DNA from: Rhynchopus sp. YZ270_cl-10
Lineage: Eukaryota > Euglenozoa > Diplonemea > Diplonemida > Diplonemidae
Direction of reading: 5' to 3'
DNA length: 64,000 nt
Assembly: GCA_964035575.1 (NCBI GenBank)
Contig: OZ037870.1
Location: 620,001-684,000 of the forward strand
The notes below the pieces were generated by a model. That model ran no database searches, had not been told where the DNA came from, and saw only the letters and a list, made by a program, of their open reading frames with translations. This document shows positions 54,725 to 64,000 of this stretch, piece by piece. Numbering within the stretch: the first letter of the stretch is position 1; each line of letters begins with the position of its first letter. The position numbers were made by a program, and so were the translations under genes.

Positions 54725-55252
54725 ATGAATAAGGATGAGGTTATGCGAAGACTACACGAGCTTCAGGGGGAGGACGAGGAGGCGGGGGAGCACCCAACTG
54801 CCACTGTGTGTGGACGGCCGTTGACGGAGAAGGAGTGTGCGGTGCAGTATACAAGCGAGGATATGTTTGAGATCTTGAGGGTGGTGAGGGACCCGGAGCA
54901 TCCGGAGCTTTCCCTTGGGGATTTGAAGGTGGTACGGTTGAGCCGAATAAACGTGGACTACGACGACGCTTTGTTCAAGAAGGCAACGATTCTCATCTTC
55001 ATCACCCCCACGGTGCCGCACTGCGTCGCACCTACGCACATCTCCCTTTGCATCCTAGAACGTCTCGGACGCTACCTCCCGCCTGAAACAAAGTGGAAGA
55101 TCGAGCTCCGGATCTACCCTGGCACCCACGACGACGAAGAAGGCATCAACAAGAAGGTCAACGACAAGGAACGCATCTGTGCAGCCTTTGAAAACAAAGA
55201 CCTCTTCGATCAAATTCTCAAACTCACGAACGACGATATTTGTGTTCTCTGA
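54725..55252 (+). CDS. CIAO2: CIA2-family cytosolic iron-sulfur assembly factor (MIP18/FAM96 type)
   Basis: A 175-residue protein matching the MIP18 (DUF59) family end to end. DPEHP is at 56-60, SLGDLKVVRLSRINV at 63-77, TPTVPHC at 94-100 with the reactive Cys100, PGTH at 132-135 and NKKVNDKER at 142-150. CIA2 works with CIA1 and MMS19 in the cytosol to deliver iron-sulfur clusters to DNA polymerases, helicases and other proteins. The frame is open upstream to 54263, but that part is family R repeat; the ATG at 54725 follows a good acceptor (ATCCCCACAG, AG at 54671-54672) and gives the normal length. All key residues are present. Single exon, stop TGA. Confidence 0.95.
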   Translation: MNKDEVMRRLHELQGEDEEAGEHPTATVCGRPLTEKECAVQYTSEDMFEILRVVRDPEHPELSLGDLKVVRLSRINVDYDDALFKKATILIFITPTVPHCVAPTHISLCILERLGRYLPPETKWKIELRIYPGTHDDEEGINKKVNDKERICAAFENKDLFDQILKLTNDDICVL

Positions 55253-56348
55253 AGTGAGGAAAATTGGGGTTTCTTGTTGTGTGGAGTGCAAGAGCTGGAA
55301 AAAAAGGGTGTAAAGTGTGCAGAGTGAGAGTGTGTATGAAAAGAGAAGCGGTGCAAAGTGATGACACCCATTTTTGTTTCTTCAAAGCATAAGTCGTATC
55401 CGGATTCATCAGGTAATTCCAGAAAAAAATCGAGGTGTTTGCAAAACGCCGAAAAATAAGCAAAATGAAGCAACAGATACGAACACGACCAACGTGGGAC
55501 ACACACCAGGCAACAAACAGCCACTGCTAAAGGGGGGGTCGACGTATTATGTAGGTGCGCACGCGTTTATGTGAGTTGGAATCGACCTGGAATTACCTGG
55601 AATTTTGTGGAATATCTGAAAAACCTGGAATCACCTGGATCCGGATACGACCCATGCCAAATTTTGCAAAAAAGAACACAAAGAAAATTTTACAGAACAG
55701 GAAACAGGAAAAATAAAGTAAAATAAAACGTTGCTCGGAAAGCGTATTGAGTTGCTCCAGAGTGTATACGTGTAGGATACCAACAATTTCCAAAAAAAAA
55801 AAAAAAAACAGAAATCTCAGTTTTTTTATATCTCAGTCTCCGTTATTTTTTTTTCCCGTCCCTCATCCACCAACTTATGCCCCCCTGGAGAAAACAACGG
55901 AAAATGCAGCCCCCTCAACCACTACCCATATTGTATTTTTTTTCTTTGCCGTTTTGCCCACCAGTTTCGACACTTCGGCGGGCGCTACACACCATTTCAT
56001 CATTTCGCCTGCTGCTTTTGCAAACCCGTCGACGTCGGCCTTGTTTTTATCACCTCCCTCCCCAACCTCAAGAAGGTATCATTTGATTCAGGACAAGGTC
56101 CTCTGGCGGTCATTTGGGTAACTCCCCTCACATCTGCCTGTCAACCTTGGCAAGAGACCCGACTGTGCTGTTTTCCAACTTCCTTTTTTCCAATTTCCCC
56201 CGACACCTGATGACAAACCTTTTTTCAAACACTTTTTTTTTTACCATCTTGATCTTGACAAGCACCCTGCTCTCTTTGCCTCTCTCTCCTCCCCTTCTCC
56301 TCCCCTTCTCCTCCCCTCACCACCCCCACAGAAGAGGAAATAGGAGGC
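55253..56348. other. Spacer with a foldback element
   Basis: No gene. 55393-55651 is an inverted-repeat element with ends based on GTCGTATCCGGAT and AGGTxATTCCAG. From about 56160 the sequence is CT-rich, leading to the acceptor CCCCCACAG at 56330-56331. Confidence 0.6.
55393..55651. mobile_element. Foldback element, about 259 bp
   Basis: Left arm GTCGTATCCGGATTCATCAG and right arm ending CCTGGATCCGGATACGAC are inverted copies with a few differences. AATTCCAG or CTGGAAT words recur inside. Non-coding. Confidence 0.55.
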
Positions 56349-57789
56349 ATGATCTCATCCCGTGTTTACACGTATGAAAGCCCCCCTCTTCACAATGCAG
56401 GTCCGCATGAGATCAGCCCCCCGGTCTGCTACGGTGCTAAGGTGGACAGCGACTCCGAGGAAGCTGATGCGGGCGCGTTCTTGACGCTTCCTTTAGAGTC
56501 TCCTTTGATCAGCCCGCGGAGAAGGGTGCGGCGGGGGACTGGGAAGAGCTTGATTCCGGAGAGAGGGGGGGAGACAAGGAAGGAGGCGAATAATGGGTTC
56601 AGCACTCCTGTGCGGTCGACAGATGATTCGCGGTTGGAGACAGTGTTGACAAGTACAGTGCATTGTCCGTCGCCGATATTACGTCAGATCTGTCCTAGAG
56701 AGAACACGCCGTTTGCGATCACGCCTTGGATATCGTGCGGGACTGCGTCGTATGCGACGCAGGTGGAGAGGGTGGCTGAGGATGGGTTCACGCATGTCAT
56801 CAATATGTGCCCGAGGCAGATGCAGGTGCCCCCGGAGCACTACCTGCGGCGGGGGATCAATCTGACGGTGGTCGATGCGCGTGACACGCTGGACTACCCG
56901 CTGCTGACACGGCACTTCCAAGAGTGCTTCCTGGTTGCTGAGAAGGCGCGCCAGCAGCGTGGTAAGGTGCTCCTGCACTGCTTGAAGGCAGTGAACCGCA
57001 GTGTCGCCATGGCAATAGCCCTGCAGATCCGCACAGAGGGTGCGTGTCTGCAAGAGGCAGTGCGACGGCTGACCCTCCTCCGTGCGCCCGTCCTGCAAAA
57101 CAGCGACTTCAGGAGACAGCTCGTTCACTTCAGTAGAAATATGCAGGTATGTTCGGGCTAAAAAGATTGTAGCGATTCAAAATGAACGTGGCCTTTGGGT
57201 GGGGGGCTACTCTTGAGGGTGTTGGTCGTTCATTTATTTGGTAGTGCACAAAACGTAGTATTTACTCTAAATTGTTTGGTTGTGGACAATAACTACTTTG
57301 GGGATCATATCCCGCTTGTTGTCAATTCTAAAAAAATGGAAGACAGCGCTGCGGGCAAACAAAACGGATTGAAAAAGACAGAAGCTTGCTTGTTTTCTTT
57401 GAGTACTCAATTAACCACAACAACCGTACTTCAGTTTAGCACAATTTTTTACACCCGAAGGTGAACCTCACTATAATTATTTTGTTTTCCGGCTTTGAGC
57501 GCACACACAAACGTTTCACTTTTATGGGAATTTTCCAGAGACAGTTAGCTTTTTGTTCCAATACATTCAAACCAACTCCACTACCCCTCTACAGCACTAT
57601 GTGTCATCTCCACTGAGCACACCTCCTTCCCCTGAGCGTGACGAGCGCGACGAGATGCGGGATGAGATGCGTGACGAGACCTGGGGCAGTCGACAGGGAC
57701 GGCGTTGCGACGACACACCACCCTACGGCCAGCGGCTCTTCCTTTGCTCGTCACCAGCGACACCGCCTAGATACGTCGAAACACCATAA
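56349..57789 (+). CDS. Dual-specificity protein phosphatase, two exons
   Basis: Exon 1 is 56349-57146 and exon 2 is 57595-57789, joined in phase 0 (cag then gtatgt; ctctacag acceptor), giving 330 residues. Residues 1-110 are a disordered, Ser/Arg-rich extension. Residues 120-262 are a DSP catalytic domain: ITPWISCG and GFTHVINM near 124-153, the likely general acid Asp176 or Asp179, and the active-site loop H210-C211 through R217-S218 (HCLKAVNRS), which keeps the Cys and Arg of HCx5R. The usual Ala-Gly in the loop is Lys-Ala, which may tune specificity. Exon 2 is a charged tail with tandem RDEM units and a Pro-rich end. It should dephosphorylate Tyr and Ser/Thr residues; target unknown. The start follows the acceptor at 56331. 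Confidence 0.9.
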
Positions 57790-58183
57790 AGGGTGGAAGG
57801 AAACGTATCTGAAGTGATCTCCCTCCACAACATTCCACCGGAGATTCGAAGATGCGTACAAAACCTTCTAGTGCCTGACTGTGTTCAGATCATTTCAAAG
57901 GAGCAAAGCGATGCCTCTCAGAGTCTTTTTATTCCTTTTTTTTTTCTTTTTTTTTTCTTCAAACCGTCTTTCCCATCCCCCAATAGAACCTTATTTAGAG
58001 TATAAAAAAAACATAGCAAAACCCCCTCCCATCCCTTAGAATTGAATATTTTGGCTTTTTTTGAATGGTTGTTTTTTGATACTCAAGGTATGCCAGGTTG
58101 TGGGGGAAAAAATATTGCATCAAAGCAAAATGCTTATCATCGTGCTTACCCCCCACAGTAACCAACACATTTTTTTAAAAAGA

Positions 58184-58220
58184 TGGACTATGAGTGCGAG
58201 AGGCTTAGGTTCATCTCCAT
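58184..58220 (+). repeat. Hairpin family A copy
   Basis: Has TGGACTATGAG, TGCGAGAG, GCTTAGGTTCATCTCCATAA, then a T run. Confidence 0.6.
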
Positions 58221-58504
58221 AATTTTTTTTACAAATTTCAAAGTTTTTTTTTCCTCTTTTTTTTGTCAGAAGCATCAAAAAAAACAACTACCATTTATCT
58301 CATTCATGCCAATATACCCCCCTAGAATTTCCCACCCCCTCCCACCCCTTTCCCACCCCTTTTGCCTTTTAGTGTCAATTATTTAGTACAAAAGCTATCG
58401 CAAACAGCTGGTAGGTAGAATGGTTTGTGATCCCCTATCTTTTTTTGGGGGGTGAACGCTAGTAGTGCTGAACCTTTTTTAAGTATGATGGATTTTTTTT
58501 CAAT

Positions 58505-58532
58505 GATGTATGTGCACGAAAGGCATATTAAT
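58505..58532 (+). repeat. Hairpin variant A2 copy
   Basis: Arms ATGTGC and GCATAT pair with one wobble around loop ACGAAAG; the tail is TAATCC. It lies 50 nt before a family A hairpin. Confidence 0.6.
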
Positions 58533-58555
58533 CCTTCAGTTTCCCTTTTTTGTAA

Positions 58556-58590
58556 GGTGACTAAGCACGAGAGGTTTTAGGTTCATCTGA
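58556..58590 (+). repeat. Hairpin family A copy
   Basis: Has GGTGA, CTAAGC, ACGAGAG, then GTTTTAGGTTCATCTGATCA and a T run. Confidence 0.7.
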
Positions 58591-59135
58591 TCAATCTTTT
58601 TTCTTTTTTTTTTCACATCAACATCTTTTAGTTGCCATTTCTAAAAATATTGGAGGCGCGTTAGGCAAACAAAACGGAAAACAAAAGCATGATTTGTTTG
58701 ATTCACTTTGATTCACACAAACACTAAATGCAGTTTCACACTTTTTCCACCTTTGTTTCGCCCATCTTTGAGCGCACAAACAAAGACCCCGATCTTTTTC
58801 TTGCCACACCAATAATTGATCATGGTCATACAGTGAAGTTTTGTTCCCCCATAGCAACATGGGGTGTGTGTTCAGTTGTTGTGCCACAGTGGTGTTACAT
58901 ACTATGCGATAGCTCGGCCTTTTTTTTTCTTTTTTTTTGTGTTCAACCCTTTTTTGGGTGGCGAAGGAGGGGGCGATGACCCACGACTAATCACAAAAAT
59001 GTTCAAAAAAAAATAATCTGTCAAATTTTCCCCACTAATAAAAATGCTCTCTGGGGTTTCGATAACCCGCGGAGAATCAGTGTCTGCGTCCGCTGATGAA
59101 CGGCGTTTGCACTTTCAACTTCTCTTTTATTGTAA

Positions 59136-59166
59136 ATATGTGTACGCAACGCGAGGCATATTCACC
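59136..59166 (+). repeat. Hairpin variant A2 copy
   Basis: ATATGTGTACGC, AACGCGAG, GCATATTCACC. It abuts the family R fragment that follows. Confidence 0.5.
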
Positions 59167-59347
59167 TGAAAACAGCCACATCACAGTGATGCAATATAGT
59201 TTAATTAACCAACCTAGTCGGGCACCTCATAACTGTCCGCTGATGACAACTTTTCCTCCATCTGGAGCCTGAGTACGTTTCCTTGAGGAGCACCGTGTTC
59301 TGTGCAGTTCATGATGACTACACATCAAACAAGCATATATCCGACAG
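59160..59347 (+). repeat. Repeat family R, 188-bp fragment
   Basis: Matches 54068-54254, so it spans the junction between the end of unit 1 and the start of unit 2. It starts at TTCACCTGAAAACAGCC and stops at ATATATCCGACAG. Confidence 0.75.
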
Positions 59348-59937
59348 ATCGTTACAACACATCTCTTGTTGTGATTTGTTGTCTTCTTTTGTAGCCCGCG
59401 GAGTGTCAGTGCCTGCGTCCCAGAGGCGTTTTGCACTATCAACTTCACTTTGTGGTCTATCTACTCCTCGCCACCTTTTTTTTTGTTTCCATACATCATG
59501 CGAAAAAAGCGGTTTTCTCTTCCAGTAAGGGGAGAAAACCATTCATTAGATAAGCCCCTATTGCCCCCATTTCCTTTAAAACATCCCTCCTGAGCATCTG
59601 TAGGAAAAAAAAAAATCTCGTTTTTCGACTGTGCAATTTTCAGGAGGGAGGCAGAGGAAGTGCCTGGTTCCAACACTGCCAAAGTTGTTTTTTTTAGTAT
59701 CATAAATCTGATTAGGTTTGAGCCATTTTTTTCTCTCTATTTTTTTTTATTTTATAGATATCATGGAATGACACCCGTTACCGGGGACCGGGAATTACCG
59801 ATTTTAAATTTTTTCATTATCAGGTATTTTGCCAACCAGGTTTTAGGTTGTCAATACCGGGTATTTTCCGTGGCATTACCAGGGGGAAAAAACTCCGGTA
59901 ACACCCGATTTCCGGTAATAGGTACCGTTCATGAGAT

Positions 59938-59963
59938 AGGTAAGCATACGAGCCATATTCACC
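59938..59963 (+). repeat. Hairpin variant A2, diverged copy
   Basis: Has GGTAAGC, ATACGAG, CCATATTCACC. Confidence 0.4.
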
Positions 59964-60033
59964 TTTGAACTTTTCTTGATAACTTTGCTTTCTTTTCGTT
60001 TCATTTAAGAAAAGAAAGTATATGAAATATTGA

Positions 60034-60068
60034 GGTGACTTAGCACGAGAGGCTTAGGTTCATCTTAC
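60034..60068 (+). repeat. Hairpin family A, near-consensus copy
   Basis: Has GGTGACTTAGC, ACGAGAG, GCTTAGGTTCATCTTAC and a T/C-rich tail. Confidence 0.75.
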
Positions 60069-60964
60069 CGACCTTTTCTAAGCCCATCTTCCTTTGCGGC
60101 ATGTGTACGCACACCCCTCCAGATCTTACGTCTCGACAAAGTGTTCCTTCTTTTCCCTCTTCTTTTTGCACCTCCTTTTGACATTTTACCCCCTCCTTCT
60201 CCCCATCATTTTTTTTTTTTTGACCCCCCTGGTTTTTAGACTGAAATGTATATGATTGGCAGGTCCACTCACCCTCTCAGTTTATTGTTTTTAAAAGCTT
60301 TCCTGTCTGGATGTTGTAAAAAGCCCAGTCATAAGAGAGGGAGGTGCGCTTCACCTCTACTATAGAGGAAACAATGATGCACCGGACAATGAACAGGCTG
60401 TACCAAATCTGTTAGGACTTCTTTTTTTGTCACCTCATGAAATGAAAGAGGAAATGGACAACGCATTTTGAACACACTTTTGCGGTTCTAGGGGCGAACC
60501 GCGCTGCAGAGCCACTCCTCACCCAAACAGGCCGAGGTGTGTGCGTTTCACCACAACCTCTCCCATGGGTTTTATCGTGTGATGAGTGTTAAGTTTCTAT
60601 TTCTTTTCTCTCTGTTCACCAAAGGTGTACTTCCATTGAGAGGGCTTTGTATTTCAAGATACTTTATATCTATGGTAAATGAAGTGAATAAATAAAAAAA
60701 CGATAGTGGAGCACACTCTAGGGTGGCTAAACTTAATACAACAAAGTTTTCAAAAAAAAAACGATGTTTCGTGGCGAGATTTTCATCCTGTTCACAATGG
60801 ACAAGAATAAGGTATTTTTCTTGAAGCATTTGATCAGCATTTGATGGCGTCGTGCAGACTCTATCAGCGATGGTAAATGCCACACCTCTGAGTAGGTTCC
60901 TTCATTGGTACTGAAAAAGCGCCTTCTTGTTTTTCATGAGTCCTTAGTTTTGGTGTTTCATTTT

Positions 60965-60995
<31 letters not shown>

Positions 60996-61350
60996 TTTTT
61001 TTTTCCCTTCTTGATTTTTTTTTCAAAGGGAACACAACAGACAGTTGTTTTGTCGTAATGCAGCGCATCTCTGGGTGTCTCGCATTATTGCTGTCTAAGT
61101 TTTTCGCCCTTTTTTTTTTTTTCCATCAGTATGACCGGATTTTACCCCTCTATATCCGCTCCTGGTGTAGAGAGTGATTCTCGACATAACAGGGAAAATC
61201 CTCCCCCTCTCCCCTCCCACATTTGTCTTTGTTGTACAACTGTTTTGGGGAGAAAATGGCGGAAATGGTGGAACATTAGCGTCGCAGATGCATTCCCACC
61301 CTCTGTTGACAAAAGTTTATCTTTCTTTTTCTTTTTTTATACCTGCAAAA

Positions 61351-61427
61351 AGCGTAGCTTAAAGGAGAAATAGTTCCTCAGATACGGTCGCCAATCACCC
61401 CCTCCAAGGGTGATTGAGCAATTAACG
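61351..61427 (-). repeat. Inverted copy of the 78-bp repeat at 18601
   Basis: Reverse complement of 18601-18678 with few differences, including the TCAATCACCC hairpin. Confidence 0.7.
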
Positions 61428-61450
61428 AAAAAACCTTTTTTTCTTTTTAT

Positions 61451-61512
61451 GGTGTGGCTAAATGGAGGGGGCGCAAAAAGTGCGAATCACCCCCCCCCTT
61501 CTCAGCCATACC
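61451..61512. mobile_element. W element, shortest copy (62 bp)
   Basis: GGTGTGGCTAAATGGAGGGG and its near-complement CCCCCCTTCTCAGCCATACC almost meet, so it is nearly one palindrome. Confidence 0.6.
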
Positions 61513-61542
61513 ATTTTACCTATCAGAGTTACTATTTTTGGA

Positions 61543-61578
61543 GGTGACTAAGCACACGAGGCCCAGGTTCATCTTATC
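61543..61578 (+). repeat. Hairpin family A copy
   Basis: Has GGTGA, CTAAGC, ACACGAG, GCCCAGGTTCATCTTATC, then a pyrimidine tract. Confidence 0.65.
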
Positions 61579-61724
61579 GATTTCCTACTCTTCCTCCCCC
61601 TCTTTTATTTCAACACCCCGCATCCGCACAAACACCTAGACCACCACGCGCATTGCATAACTCGATTCGAGGCAATTTATTGCTGATTGCCCCCTTTCCA
61701 TAGATCTATTTTTTTCTTCTCCCG

Positions 61725-61753
61725 AGATGTGTGCACGTGAGGCACATTTAATC
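61725..61753 (+). repeat. Hairpin variant A2 copy
   Basis: Arms TGTGC and GCACA pair perfectly around loop ACGTGAG; the tail is TTTAATC and a T run. Confidence 0.6.
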
Positions 61754-61838
61754 TTTCATTTTTTTTCCTTATCTGCTACGACCTTTCTTTCTTTTGACAA
61801 ACGCACGAAAAATAGAAAAAAAAAGTACAACCGTAAAT

Positions 61839-62840
61839 GGTGTGGCCCGCCCCAAAATAAAGTCAAAAAAATGTACTTCTAATGTACTTCTAATGTATGG
61901 TAAAAAAAGGGGGGTAAAAAAATTTTTCCCACCCATACTGACATGGTCAGTGTGCATAATAAAAGGGTCCCGAGCTTTCCCCCCGCAAAAAGCGGTCGCT
62001 GCGCGCGCTTCGCGCACGCGACTCCCTGCTAGTGCAAGAAGGTGAGGCTCTTTCTCACCTCTGATGCACAAAATCGTGAAAGGCGGGTGGGGACGGTGAA
62101 CCACAAGCCGTAGTGGGTGTCAACCTTCTTATCAGTAACCTCAGTGCATCTATAAAAGAAGAGGCGGTCATGGCATCCAAAGGTTCCAGGCGAAGCCACG
62201 GTACGCAACATTTCTGAAAAATGTTGCCATAAAATGACGCTGTCGTTCGTAATTAACGTCACTTTCCGTAAATTTTACTTACGTATTTCGCTAAAAACGA
62301 AAGCTTCTGGCGAAGCCACGGTACGCAACATTTCAAAAAAAAAAAAAAATGCGCAATTGAACATTTGACAGCCAAACTACGACATGGGAAGAGTGCAAGC
62401 TTGCGCCACAGGCGCACGGTACGCTACTTTTCTTCTTTCGCTATGCCGCATGCTTCCTTTTACAGTAAAATAAAAGAAAATTGTCATCTGAAAATAGAGT
62501 TCTGTGGGGGGTAAGGTGAGGGGTGGGGCTCCGCACCAAACCTGAAAATAGCCTGTAAAACTGATACATGCATTTTAGGTACAAAATACTCATTTCTCAG
62601 CGCAAAATGACCCCACCACAACACGCACGGACTCCGGAGAATCGGGAAAGAAAATTTTTTTTTTTAGATTTTTTGTGGGCAAAAATTGGCCGAAAATTTT
62701 TTTCGCCTCCCCCGGACCCCCCAAAAAAAGTCACCTATAAAAAAAAGTTTTTTCCCTTAATCACGCCTAAAATAAAGTCAAAAAAATGTACTTCTAATGT
62801 ACTTCTAATGTACCCCAAAAACCGGGTTTCGGGCCACACC
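61839..62840. mobile_element. 1 kb composite element with W-type ends
   Basis: Inverted ends GGTGTGGCCCG and CGGGCCACACC enclose 1002 bp. Just inside both ends is a 44-bp direct repeat (61854-61897 and 62769-62812) with two tandem ATGTACTTCTA units. A family C copy (61961-62427) fills the centre. No transposase or other gene is seen. Confidence 0.6.
61961..62427. repeat. Family C repeat, longest copy
   Basis: Spans GGGTCCCGAGCTTTCC to GCACGGTACGCTAC and includes two GGCGAAGCCACGGTACGC blocks and the GC-rich hairpin at about 61998-62021. Confidence 0.65.
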
Positions 62841-63559
62841 AGTAAAGTGAACAAAGAAATGTTGTGGCACTCTTTTTTTCCAACACCCCCCTCCCTTCTC
62901 ACTCCTTCGAAAGGAACGGATGACGGTGGCTTGTTATAGCCAAATTCAGACATAATTGTATGAAAGCAGATGTAGTAGGCCTAAGGGCACAGCATTGCCT
63001 AGTTTGTGTGTGTGGTATTTTTCTTTTTTTTTTTTTGAAAAGGGTGTTGTTGCCCTGGCTCGTTTTTTTCCTCAATTTTTTTTTCGTTTTTTTTCGTTTT
63101 TCTTTTTTAGTTTTCATTCTCTCCCTCCCCAAAACATTACAAAATGACACCCCCCCACTCGCTTCCCTCCTCCCCCCCTCCCTTCATAGATTGTACGCCG
63201 ATTCCCCTTAATATTTTTTATGCTTTTGAAACCAAAAAAAAAAAGTCTACCCTTTTTTTCCCCCTCATTTGCCCAAACCCTACCTCTTGTCAATCGGTTG
63301 CCCGACCACTTATGGATTTACCTCTCTTTTTTTTCTTCTCTCTCTAAAAAATGGCTCCTTCATTCTCAAAGAATTCATCTAAATCGTACATTATTCTGTT
63401 CGCTGCAAGGTGCTATTATATGAGTTCATCCTAGATTGATATTGTAAATGGGTCAGTTAGAGGTGTGGGTAGTTAGAGGACCTGCACTTGCATCACCATA
63501 TTTTTATCATAATTTTTTCAGGAAAAGGTATACCTCTCCCGGGGGAAGGTGGAAAAAAA

Positions 63560-64000
63560 ATGCGCTTGGGTCTAGCAATAGTATTCAGTGTATTAGCGGG
63601 GGGTGTGGACATCCCAGACACAATCAAGCCTGGGTCTGCACGCTGCAGTTCCCCTGAGGTAGAGGACTGGGGGAGTGTACTCTGCACTGTGTCACCACCT
63701 GCCACTTTTGAGGTGGTTATACCACAGTGCACACCGGGCCAACCATATGAACTGAAGCTCTCCTATGAAGCCGTCCATCCACTGCATCTGTCAGTCATTG
63801 TCCAGCCCCTCACCCAAGGCAGAACACTCCTCAATGTAGAGAAAGCACCGTTCACATGCCACAACCCGCCCTACATTGCAACCATAACCGCAACCCAAGA
63901 AGGGATCCCCGCTACACCTGCCGCCGACATCTCTCTGATAAGCCTCCGTCTAGAGCCACTCTGGCTCGGGTTCATCCCAGGACGACATACCCCATTGGTG
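63560..64000 (+). CDS. Secreted or membrane protein, N-terminal part (runs off the window)
   Basis: The frame is open from the ATG to the last base, 147 residues so far. Residues 1-15 (MRLGLAIVFSVLAGG) look like a signal peptide. The mature part is rich in Pro, Thr and Ser with paired cysteines (Cys29, Cys42, Cys57, Cys100) and beta-type alternation, so an extracellular or lumenal beta domain is likely. The ATG lies 39 nt after a T-rich tract ending TTTTTTCAG (AG at 63520-63521). A family D variant at about 63449-63500 lies just upstream in the same outron. Composition switches from T-rich to coding-like at the start codon. Family not recognised; the missing C-terminus could carry a membrane anchor. 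Confidence 0.7.
   Translation, partial: MRLGLAIVFSVLAGGVDIPDTIKPGSARCSSPEVEDWGSVLCTVSPPATFEVVIPQCTPGQPYELKLSYEAVHPLHLSVIVQPLTQGRTLLNVEKAPFTCHNPPYIATITATQEGIPATPAADISLISLRLEPLWLGFIPGRHTPLV

Larger units (their letters stand above)
57790..63559. other. 5.8 kb without a recognised gene
   Basis: Contains five family A hairpins and variants, a family R fragment, W elements of 62 bp and 1 kb, a family C copy and a family D variant at about 63449-63500. A TC microsatellite lies at 60968-60990. Open frames are short and T-rich. Confidence 0.6.

Noticed and set aside
61854-62812. 44-bp direct repeats at both ends of a 0.96 kb segment, considered as solo-LTR-like borders
   Set aside because: They lie inside GGTGTGGC inverted ends, consist of a short tandem word, and no retroelement gene or primer site is seen.

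Overview
The window looks like nuclear DNA of a flagellated eukaryote, most likely a euglenozoan and perhaps a diplonemid. This is an inference from several signs together. All sixteen protein-coding genes I can support lie on the + strand. Most start codons sit a short way downstream of a pyrimidine-rich tract ending in AG, as expected for spliced-leader trans-splicing of polycistronic transcripts. Several genes also carry ordinary GT-AG introns, which is unlike trypanosomatids. One predicted protein resembles the flagellar-pocket-collar protein BILBO1 of kinetoplastids, and another may carry AIR9-type domains. The standard genetic code fits, with TAA, TAG and TGA all used as stops. Spacers and introns are full of T and A runs.

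Layout. 0-5 kb: a Nudix hydrolase, a possible A9/PH-like cytoskeletal protein, and a highly codon-biased protein built of about 13 divergent His/Lys-rich repeats. 6-8 kb: a two-exon BILBO1-like protein. 8-11.4 kb: a three-exon IQ-motif protein. 13-17 kb: an HNH-family protein and a 12-helix MFS transporter. 17-22 kb: gene-free, repeat-rich. 22-24 kb: a protein of unknown function. 25.4-31.3 kb: a SLC35-like transporter whose first intron is 4.3 kb of nested inverted-repeat elements. 31.7-36.7 kb: a 5 kb element with terminal inverted repeats. 36.7-41 kb: repeats, including an 8-bp satellite. 41-48.5 kb: a compact cluster with a coiled-coil protein, ribosomal protein eL20, a second coiled-coil protein and a kinesin-3-like motor. 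48.5-54.7 kb: gene-free. 54.7-57.8 kb: a CIA2 iron-sulfur assembly factor and a dual-specificity phosphatase. 57.8-63.5 kb: gene-free, followed by the start of a secreted-type protein that runs off the end.

The most unusual feature is a set of short dispersed motif families in spacers and introns. The best is a hairpin with a conserved 7-nt loop (ACGAGAG) between stems whose sequences change in a complementary way. I count about 25 copies of the main form and 6 of a variant, and every clear copy is on the + strand, like the genes. Several lie 40-200 nt upstream of a probable splice acceptor. This argues for a role at the RNA level, possibly in trans- or cis-splicing, rather than random transposon debris. 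One copy is split by the 5 kb element, which confirms that element's ends. I recognised no retrovirus-like, LTR or Polinton-like genes.
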